From Planctomycetota bacterium (GTDB lineage Bacteria; Planctomycetota; MHYJ01; JACQXL01): DNA of 11,074 bases. This document shows positions 1 through 6,700 of this stretch, piece by piece. The stretch lies in contig JASEHY010000031.1 of NCBI GenBank assembly GCA_030018555.1, positions 1 through 11,074 on the forward strand. The letters run 5' to 3'. Position 1 is the first letter of the stretch. Each line of letters starts with the position of its first letter. Under the pieces are notes generated by a model that made no database searches, had not been told where the DNA came from, and was given only the letters and a program-made list of their open reading frames with translations. The position numbers were made by a program, and so were the translations under genes.

Positions 1-3
1 GTG

Positions 4-83
4 TCATTGCGAACGAAGTGAAGCAATCTCATCGGGTTTGCTTCGCCCGTATGGGATCGCAACCGCTCCGCTCCTCGCAATGA
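4..83. repeat. REP-like nested palindromic element
   Basis: The outer arms TCATTGCGA (4-12) and TCGCAATGA (75-83) are perfect inverted repeats. Inside them, GCAATCTCATCGGG pairs with the stretch ending GGGATCGC through wobbles, one mismatch and a one-base bulge, capped by a TTTGCTTCG loop. The CATTGCGA and GAAGCAATCTC words recur in the second element at 231-291, so this is a member of a dispersed family rather than a chance hairpin. No transposase or RAYT gene is visible. It may continue left of the window. Confidence 0.75.
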
Positions 84-173
84 TAGGGAGTGCGTAACTC
101 GTGTAAGTAAAATTCTATAAATTATTATAAAGAAAAGTCCAGAAAAATCCGATAGTTAGATATAGATAAAACG

Positions 174-326
174 CAGAAATTCCCCAACTTGAGATTGCCA
201 CGACCCCCCCCGACGTAACGTCGGGGGGGTCTCGCAATGACACCGCGCGGTGCCTGTCATTGCGAGGGAGCGTAGAGACCGAAGCAATCTCTAATTACCG
301 CCGTGATACAAGTTGGGGAATTTCTG
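174..326. repeat. Composite palindromic, MITE-like element of 153 bp
   Basis: It is bounded by a perfect 18-bp inverted repeat, CAGAAATTCCCCAACTTG (174-191) and its complement (309-326). Nested inside are GAGATTGC (191-198) with GCAATCTC (284-291), a C-run/G-run hairpin centred on GACGTAACGTC (202-231), and CTCGCAATGACA (231-242) with TGTCATTGCGAG (255-266) around the palindrome CACCGCGCGGTG (241-252). It contains no ORF of note. The nesting suggests REP units inserted into, or carried by, a small non-autonomous element. No target-site duplication is evident at the 18-bp boundaries. The gap 1-421 contains this element, the one at 4-83 and the promoter region, and otherwise AT-rich sequence with nothing recognisable. 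Confidence 0.8.
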
Positions 327-338
327 TCAGAAACGCAC

Positions 339-366
339 TTGACAAAACAAGAATCTTATGTATAGT
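339..366 (+). promoter_or_regulatory. Sigma70-type promoter for the secretin operon
   Basis: TTGACA (339-344) is a perfect -35 box, followed by a 16-bp spacer and TATAGT (361-366), which matches 5 of 6 bases of the -10 consensus. It lies about 55 nt upstream of the ATPase start codon and just downstream of the palindromic element. It is the only good promoter seen before the three tightly packed genes at 422-3613, so it probably drives all of them. Confidence 0.7.
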
Positions 367-391
367 ATAGGGGGAATAACAACCCCTTTAG

Positions 392-411
392 TCCCCCTTT
401 GTTAAGGGGGA
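392..411 (+). promoter_or_regulatory. Leader hairpin covering the likely Shine-Dalgarno
   Basis: TCCCCCTT (392-399) pairs with AAGGGGGA (404-411) around a TGTT loop. The right arm is the only purine-rich candidate ribosome binding site before the ATG at 422, so folding would hide it. Upstream, GGGGG (370-374) and CCCC (383-386) can pair with each other, and CCCCTT (383-388) can compete for the same right arm, giving alternative folds. Translational control is inference; the C-run/G-run word may be just another dispersed repeat. Confidence 0.5.
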
Positions 412-421
412 TTATAGTAGA

Positions 422-1300
422 ATGAGTTACTATAAAATTCTTGGATTGGGAACAGAGCCGTTTTCTACGAATCCTGACCCGATGTTTTTTTACGAATCGC
501 GTGGTCATAAACAGGCTTTGACGAATCTTATCATAGAAATGAGGCTCCGGAGAGGATTAAGCATTATATTGGGAGACATCGGCACCGGGAAAACTACCTT
601 GAGTAGAAAACTTATTCAGGCACTTTCTTCACGGGAGGGTTTTGTTTTCCAGATAATACTTGACCCAACATATGAGAATGAAAAAGATTTCCTTGTTTCT
701 TTGGTTCGTACTCTGGGTATAGAAAACATTCTAACAGCGAATACCATTAGCGTTAGCGAACTCAAAGAGACAATACAGAATTTCCTCTTCCAGAAAGGAG
801 TTAAAGAGAATAAGACTATGGTGCTTATTATTGACGAAGCACAGAAATTGTCCGAGGCATCACTTGAAGTCTTGAGAATACTCCTGAATTATGAAACTAA
901 TGTGGCTAAATTGATTCAGGTCGTGTTACTCGGGCAATTAGAATTACACGCTAAGATTATTAATATACCGAACTTAATTGATAGAATAAGTTTTAAGTAC
1001 ACCCTTAATCCTTTAGACCAGGATGAGGTGGGCGAGATGATAACTTACAGACTCGTTCAGGCAGGTTATAAACTCAGTAAAAACCTTTTTACAGGCGATG
1101 CTATTAAAGAAATCTATCGTTACACACATGGTTATCCCCGTAAAGTGGCTCTATTATGCCATAAGGCACTGAAAAATATCGTGATGAATAATAGAATGAT
1201 AGTGGATGATAAAATTATTAGACACTTAATGGATGAGGAGGCGAAAAACGGATGGCACTTACCAGAAAAAATGATATTAGCCCAGAAGAGCAACTTCTAA
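422..1300 (+). CDS. ExeA/GspA-family AAA ATPase
   Basis: This 292-residue protein resembles the N-terminal ATPase part of ExeA (GspA). In Aeromonas, ExeA works with ExeB to assemble the type II secretin in the outer membrane. The family opening is present (YYKILGL..PFS..PDP.FFY, residues 3-24). Walker A is GDIGTGKTT (51-59), Walker B is MVLIIDEAQ (133-141), a sensor-1-like QVVLLGQLEL lies at 166-175, and the GYPRKV motif typical of the family's sensor-2 region is at 237-242. There is no membrane segment and no peptidoglycan-binding domain. Full ExeA is roughly 550 residues, so this is the short cytoplasmic form common beside type II and type IV pilus genes. The ATG at 422 fits the conserved N-terminus. 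Its 3' end overlaps the next gene by 49 nt, implying translational coupling. It could equally serve a pilus secretin. The family assignment is firm; the role is inferred from context. Confidence 0.9.
   Translation: MSYYKILGLGTEPFSTNPDPMFFYESRGHKQALTNLIIEMRLRRGLSIILGDIGTGKTTLSRKLIQALSSREGFVFQIILDPTYENEKDFLVSLVRTLGIENILTANTISVSELKETIQNFLFQKGVKENKTMVLIIDEAQKLSEASLEVLRILLNYETNVAKLIQVVLLGQLELHAKIINIPNLIDRISFKYTLNPLDQDEVGEMITYRLVQAGYKLSKNLFTGDAIKEIYRYTHGYPRKVALLCHKALKNIVMNNRMIVDDKIIRHLMDEEAKNGWHLPEKMILAQKSNF
1236..1241 (+). promoter_or_regulatory. Ribosome binding site inside the upstream gene
   Basis: AGGAGG lies 10 nt before the ATG at 1252, within the last codons of the ATPase gene. It decides the start of the GspC-like gene and confirms that the 49-nt overlap is real. 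Confidence 0.75.
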
Positions 1301-2016
1301 AGTTGATTGAAAAACCTGCTGTAGGTGAGACAGTACGGCTGGGAGAGGGGTCCATTAACATCACTATAGGAAGAAAGAAGAAGAATAATGCGGTAAAATT
1401 TATCGCAGAAGTCATCTCCCTGCCGATAATATTTATTAAAGGTACCAAACGAATATCATTAAAAACAGTAAACCGTTTCTGCTTGGTAGCGATAACAATA
1501 CTTTTAGGATATGCTATCTATAGTGCTGTTTCAGCAGAAACCCCGACCGTAGAGAAGCTATCCATAAAGGACAAAGATGTAGAAGAAATTGATTCTCCTC
1601 AGATTAACGATTATTACGAAGAAATAAACAAGCGAGATGTTTTTAAGGATATGTATGTGCCACCGCCGGTTGTGGTAGAACCTCCAAAAGTGACGCCGGT
1701 AATCTCGCCAGCGGCGACACAAGAGATAATGCCACCGGCGCAAGAGATACTGAAAAACCTTAAAGTTATCGGGATTATATGGGAACCGCCAGCCACCTCA
1801 AATGGCTTGGTTATTATTGAGAATAAGTTACCCGGTGGTGCCGTAATCCGATGCCTGGCTGTGGGGGAAACTTTTATTGCTAAGGTGGAGGTGGCAGGTA
1901 ATCTGAGAGATGTCTTGATAGAAGTGAAAGAGATTCAAAAGAGTAAAGTGATATTAAAATACGAGACCGGAGAAGGTTCTTTAACTATCACGGAAGAATC
2001 AGAAATCCCAAAGTAG
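1252..2016 (+). CDS. GspC/PilP-like inner-membrane secretin partner
   Basis: This 254-residue bitopic protein has a basic, charged cytoplasmic N-terminus (1-73), one membrane helix (about 75-93, FCLVAITILLGYAIYSAVS), and an acidic then proline-rich periplasmic linker (about 95-163) containing YYEEINKRDVF. A C-terminal beta-rich domain (about 167-247) runs from LKVIGII through LVII, G..I.CLAVGE and VILKYETGEGSLTI. That pattern is the HR (homology region) fold shared by GspC of type II secretion and PilP of type IV pili, which binds the N0 domain of the secretin. The secretin gene follows 7 nt downstream, which supports this role. The unusually long cytoplasmic N-terminus compared with classical GspC is notable. 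There is no PDZ or coiled-coil C-terminal domain. The start is fixed by AGGAGG at 1236-1241. GspC-like is the best call, with PilP-like as the alternative. Confidence 0.75.
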   Translation: MALTRKNDISPEEQLLKLIEKPAVGETVRLGEGSINITIGRKKKNNAVKFIAEVISLPIIFIKGTKRISLKTVNRFCLVAITILLGYAIYSAVSAETPTVEKLSIKDKDVEEIDSPQINDYYEEINKRDVFKDMYVPPPVVVEPPKVTPVISPAATQEIMPPAQEILKNLKVIGIIWEPPATSNGLVIIENKLPGGAVIRCLAVGETFIAKVEVAGNLRDVLIEVKEIQKSKVILKYETGEGSLTITEESEIPK

Positions 2017-2023
2017 AGAAGAT

Positions 2024-3613
2024 ATGAATTGTATGAAAAGATTGTTACTTGCTCTTCTATGCCTTTTGCTGTGTTTGGTATATGCATCGGCTCAAGAAGA
2101 AAAGATTCCGCCTCCTCCCTCCCCTCAGGAAGGAGAAGTATCTTCTGAAGTTAGTATTGAGGAAATCCTGAAAAAAACCTTCTCTGCGAATTTAAGAGAA
2201 GTTTCGGTGCGCGAGTTATTAAAAAGTATCGCCAAAATAGGACCTCTTAATATCGTTACTACCAAATCAGTGGCTGGGCAATTAACATTCCTGATGGAAA
2301 ATGTAACACTTGGCGATGCTCTGGAAATCGTACTGATTACCAACGGTCTGGCTAAAGAAATCAAAGGCAATATTCTCCATATTATGACCGAAGCAGAATA
2401 TCAGGCGCTTTATGGCAGTCCATACAACACGCGTCTGGTGGCAAAAACCTATGAATTAAAATATACCCTTCCTAAAAGGATAGCAACCTTCCTGGAAAAT
2501 ATAAAGTCCAGAAACACTAACTCCCAGATTCTTCCTGATGACGGCACCAGAACCCTTCTTATTATAGAAGTGAAGGACAAAATACTACAGATGGAAGAAC
2601 TCATTAAACGACTGGATGTGCCGGCGGAAACACAGACATTTGAACTGAAAAATGCCGATGTAGAGACTATTGTTCCTGAGATAACAAAACTAATTACCCC
2701 TCTTTATGGTGAAATAAAAACCGATAAAAGGATGAAACGCATTATGGTTACTGATAATCCGTATGTATTGGAAAATGTGGCATTCTTGATTCATCAGTTT
2801 GATGCTAAACCCAGACAGGTCTTGATTGAGGCAAAAATGATACAGATATCACTTTCTGATGAATTCTCAATGGGAATAAAATGGACACAGGTGTTTTCTC
2901 ATTACTCTGCTTTTAAGGATGTAAAACTTGTCGGAGATTTTCCCATTCGCGGTGACCTGGCAAAGAAGGTTAACCTTAGCGCTACCATTGGAACCATCCC
3001 CAAAACACATTATGAATTGGTAATGCAGGCTATGAAAGCATTTGGAGATAATAAACTAATATCCGCTCCAAGATTAAGCACCCTCTCTGATAAAGAAGCA
3101 ACCTTTATGGTCGGCACCAAAGAGGCATACGCTACCACCTCAAGAACTACTGCTACAGGCACCACTACTGAAACAGAAACTGTTCAATTCCTTGATGTTG
3201 GCGTAAAATTATCGGTAACTCCTTCTATTAATGAGGAGAAATATATCACGATGTTAATAAAACCAGAAATAAGCGCAGTAACAAGATGGGAAACAACATC
3301 CCTGGGCAACCGTATTCCTATCCTGGAAACCGCCAATACCTCCACTAATGTGATGGTTAGAGATGGCGTCAGTATTGTAATAGCAGGGCTTATTAAGGAT
3401 GAAAAGAAAAACGAATCTACGGGGATACCCTTCCTTTCTCAGATTCCTCTTATTGGTCCGCTCTTCGGCTCCCGTAGAGAATATGTAATAAAAACAGAAA
3501 CTGTGATATTCCTGACACCGTATATTCTTACAGGTGATATTGACAGTTCTGTAATATCCAGACAATATGATTTGGAAAGAAAAGAACCTAAAGAATTAAA
3601 ACCGATAAGATAA
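2024..3613 (+). CDS. gspD: Secretin (GspD/PilQ family outer-membrane channel)
   Basis: This 529-residue secretin forms the outer-membrane gate of type II secretion or type IV pili. It has a Sec signal peptide (hydrophobic 5-20, probable cleavage after ASA at 21-23), a proline-rich stretch (29-33), an N0 domain (about 58-122), and two KH-like N domains (about 138-199 and 204-262). The barrel is at about 266-504 with the typical RLSTLSDKEATFMVG, DVGVKLSVTPS, VIAGLIKDE and GIPFLSQIPLIGPLFGSR motifs; the last is the classic secretin signature. No lipobox is visible. It is shorter than most GspD or PilQ proteins (often 600-750 residues), having only two N1-like repeats and no AMIN domain, and no pilotin-type S-domain is recognisable at the short charged C-terminus (505-529). 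It starts 7 nt after the GspC-like gene, with a weak AGAGAAG ahead; the codon-4 ATG (2033) is an alternative start. The family call is firm. GspD is preferred over PilQ from its neighbours. Confidence 0.92.
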   Translation: MNCMKRLLLALLCLLLCLVYASAQEEKIPPPPSPQEGEVSSEVSIEEILKKTFSANLREVSVRELLKSIAKIGPLNIVTTKSVAGQLTFLMENVTLGDALEIVLITNGLAKEIKGNILHIMTEAEYQALYGSPYNTRLVAKTYELKYTLPKRIATFLENIKSRNTNSQILPDDGTRTLLIIEVKDKILQMEELIKRLDVPAETQTFELKNADVETIVPEITKLITPLYGEIKTDKRMKRIMVTDNPYVLENVAFLIHQFDAKPRQVLIEAKMIQISLSDEFSMGIKWTQVFSHYSAFKDVKLVGDFPIRGDLAKKVNLSATIGTIPKTHYELVMQAMKAFGDNKLISAPRLSTLSDKEATFMVGTKEAYATTSRTTATGTTTETETVQFLDVGVKLSVTPSINEEKYITMLIKPEISAVTRWETTSLGNRIPILETANTSTNVMVRDGVSIVIAGLIKDEKKNESTGIPFLSQIPLIGPLFGSRREYVIKTETVIFLTPYILTGDIDSSVISRQYDLERKEPKELKPIR

Positions 3614-3619
3614 TGAATA

Positions 3620-3665
3620 CCCCGACGCCCCGATGCCCCGATGAAATCGGGGTCGGGGGTCGGGG
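3620..3665 (+). other. Long GC-rich hairpin after the secretin gene
   Basis: Three stacked pairings form one stem: CCCCGAC (3620-3626) with GTCGGGG (3659-3665), CCCCGA (3628-3633) with TCGGGG (3653-3658), and CCCCGAT (3636-3642) with ATCGGGG (3646-3652) around a GAA loop. This gives 20 base pairs with bulges only on the left arm (3627, 3634-3635). It begins 6 nt after the secretin stop. There is no T-run after it, so it is not a canonical intrinsic terminator. It could limit read-through, block 3' exonucleases, or simply be a dispersed repeat of the CCCCGA type. Confidence 0.7.
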
Positions 3666-3669
3666 TCTA

Positions 3670-3710
3670 ACTGCCCGTAGCTCGTCTCAGTGGGACTTCG
3701 CACGGGCAGT
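3670..3710 (+). other. Second hairpin, just before the coiled-coil gene
   Basis: ACTGCCCGT (3670-3678) and ACGGGCAGT (3702-3710) form a perfect 9-bp stem. Inside, GTCTC and GGGAC can pair around AGT with one wobble. It ends 3 nt before the AGGAGG of the next gene, so it leaves the ribosome binding site free. It may be a repeat unit or an mRNA-end stabiliser. Confidence 0.6.
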
Positions 3711-3713
3711 AAG

Positions 3714-3719
3714 AGGAGG
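3714..3719 (+). promoter_or_regulatory. Strong Shine-Dalgarno deciding the start of the coiled-coil gene
   Basis: AGGAGG is followed by six T and then ATG at 3726. This spacing makes 3726 the start rather than an in-frame GTG at 3690, which would lie inside the hairpin at 3670-3710. Confidence 0.85.
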
Positions 3720-3725
3720 TTTTTT

Positions 3726-6700
3726 ATGGATACTCTAAGAAAATTTATTGCTCTAATCTTTATTCTCTATGTCGTGGGGATGAATATTATCTGCATCGTT
3801 TTGTGGCAATCATCATCCTCATCCGCCAGCAAGGTAAAGGAAATACAGGTGTCTCTGAATCAGGAAAAGGAACGTTACCAGATGCTGGAAAAGCCACTCA
3901 AGGACGAAAATATTCGGCTGACCGAGAGGGCTTCAGCAATTCAACAGGAGAGAGACTCTGCTAAAACAGAATTACAGAACATCTTAAGTCGTATAGAGAA
4001 ACTCACCGCTGACCAGGACACTCTCAAAAAGGACTCGGACTCTGCCAGAGCAGAGATTGCCAAACTAAAGACAGAAAAAAGCAAATTAGAGGAGAGATTA
4101 CAATTTTCCAAAGAGGATATATTTCGTGAGGCAAAACAAGATGTCCAGATTACCTTTGACAGGGAAAAGGGAAAGTTAATGAGGGAACTTTCTGACCTGA
4201 AAGAGGTTTTTCAGCGGATTCAGATAGAAAAAGAGAACATTGCCTCAGACCTGCAGAAAGCCAAAACTGAAAATACGGCGATGAAAGAACAGAGACTATC
4301 CTTGGAAAAGCAACTCTCTACTTATGAGAAACAACTCCGCAGTGAGACAGCAGACAAGAACAGATTATCTGTAGAAAACAAAGACCTGAAAGAAACTAAT
4401 AATAATTATCTAAAAGAAAATACTACCCTCACAACATCACTCATCAAACTCCAACAACAACTTAAAGATGCTAATAAGGAGTTAAACCCCATTAAACTCC
4501 AACTAACTGAATACAAGGAAAAAACCGAAACACTGATTAAAGAACGGAATGGACTGGAAATTCAAGTCAAATCAGAGAGGTCAGAAAAAGACAACTACTA
4601 TAATGAAACCAGAAAACATCGCGACCTGTATGAAAAGACCAACAAGGATTTATCAAGAGAACAAGAGAATACCAAGAAACTTACTGCTGAATTAAGTGAA
4701 GAGAAAACAGAGAAGGTTAAGAATAAAGAGTTATTAACCAAGGTAGAGAAGGAGAATTCAGAATTCAAATCCCAGAATGTATCTCTTAGCGCAAGGGTTA
4801 GCGAACTTGCCAAGACATCAGATGACCTCAAGGCGAAACTTAATGCCACCACTGAAGAGCAGAGGAAGACCATTACTGAAAAAGAGGATTATCTTCTCAG
4901 ATTAAAATCAGCCAATGATAAGAATACATTGCTGGAAAAAGATATAGGCCGGCTGGAAGGTCTTAGAATATCGCTGGAAGATAAATACGAAGCACGGGAG
5001 AAAGAATCCAAGAAGACAGAGACAGAGCATCTTAAATCAATAGAAACACTTAGAGAGACGAATCGGGGTATTGAAAGAGAATATAAAGCCCTCTCTAACA
5101 CGGTGCGGGTTTTACAGGATACGGAGCAGAGATTACGGGCAGACATAAGCACATCTGAATCGTCAAAGAACGAGACTTCTGATAAACTCCGCATCAGTGA
5201 ACAAGCACGGCTGAATATCCAGAAGGACTTAGCCAACCTTGAAAGAGATTATACGGGGATATCAGAGACATTATCCAGAACAAAATATGAGTTACAGATA
5301 CTTGATAAGAACCTTAAATCAGAACAGGCAGAAAAATATAAATACTATGAGGACTATAAAAACCAGGTCTCTAAAAACACTGGCCTCCAGAGACAGTTAG
5401 AAACCAGTGCTTTGAAGATGCAGAAGGCGGAGGAGGAGAACAAATTCTCTGCCGAGCGGTTGAAAGAGTTACAGACCCAGACCGATATTCTTCGTAAAGA
5501 AAATACCGGCTTAAAGACGGACAAATTCTCTCTGGACTCCCAGACCGTTCAATTAAAGACCCAACTGGAGATTGCAGAGAAGCAACTGGCAGACCGTGAA
5601 ACATCTTTATCAGCAAGAATAGCAGACCTGAATAAGTCCCTTAAAGAGGTTACTGCTGAAAGAGAGAGTATAAAACAGGAAAACACCAAGAATCAGAATG
5701 CCAGAGCCGATTTGGAAAAGCAGAATCAGGTGCTTTCAGATACCCTTAAAACTTATGATAAGGAACTGGCAAAAATAAGAGGGGATAATGCTGACCTTCA
5801 GACCAAACTTGCCAAGGGTGAAGAAGCAAGGACTAAAGTTGAGAGAGAGGTCAATGTTCTATTTACTACCTTGAAAACTACAAGCGAGTCAGAGCAGAAA
5901 TATCGCGACCAATTAACCGCTATCCAGAAATCATACGCTGATTCAGAAGCCCGTTTGAAAGGCCAGACCACTAAAAACGAACAACAAGTCCAAACCCTCA
6001 ATTCGGCTATTAAAGACCTTAATACCCAGAAAGACTCTCAGGACAAACTGATAGCGGAGTTTAACGAAACGATAAAAAGTCTTAGTAAAGAGAATGCTGA
6101 CCAGAAAAGTACCCTCTCAAAATTGGAGAAGGACATTAAAGCCAAAACCAGTGAACTTACCGCTCTTCAGCAAACCCTACAACGGGAAAGAGAGATGGCT
6201 AAGAGTGAAAAAGCAGCATACGAAGAGAACCGTTCAAGTAATGAGGAAGAGATTAGTTCACTTAAAAAAGATGTCTCTTCTATGAGGGCTGACAATAATA
6301 ACTTGAATAAGCAAATAGAACCCCTGAAAAAGCAAATCAAGGATAAAGAAGCACAACTCTTGACGCTTTCTAAATCCAATAAGGATTACAGCGAGCAGAT
6401 AAACTCTTTAGAGAAGCACTTGACTAAATCAGAAGATGATGTGCGGAAGAAAATGACCGAAGTGTCAGAGAAACTACGCTCCGCCACCTCTGAAAAAGAC
6501 GATATTAACACTCGTCTGAAATTCGCAACCGATAAAATTACTTCCCTGGAGAAGGATATCAAAAGTTATGAAGCAGCCAATAAAACACTGGAAACAAAAT
6601 ATGAATCCCGTGAGAAGGATTTGAGAATCTCTGAGGCAGAATACCAGAAGGCAGTTTCTGAACTTAAAGAAGCAAAAACTAATATAACCGCATTACAGAA

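Noticed and set aside
202..231. Intrinsic terminator at the C-run/G-run hairpin
   Set aside because: No T-run follows, and it is nested inside the larger palindromic element with no gene ending just upstream in the window.
174..326. CRISPR array
   Set aside because: The repeats here are inverted and nested, not regularly spaced direct repeats with unique spacers, and no cas gene is present.
1218..1448. Minus-strand open frame across the ATPase/GspC-like overlap
   Set aside because: It is antisense to two well-supported genes, has no recognisable domain and no promoter.
3690..3725. In-frame GTG that would extend the coiled-coil protein by 12 residues
   Set aside because: It lies within the hairpin at 3670-3710 and has no ribosome binding site. 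AGGAGG at 3714-3719 places the start at 3726, directly before the membrane helix.
4598..5236. Minus-strand open frames opposite the coiled coil
   Set aside because: They are serine/leucine-rich mirror translations of K/E/L codons, with no start signals or family resemblance. The same holds for those near 5371-7051.
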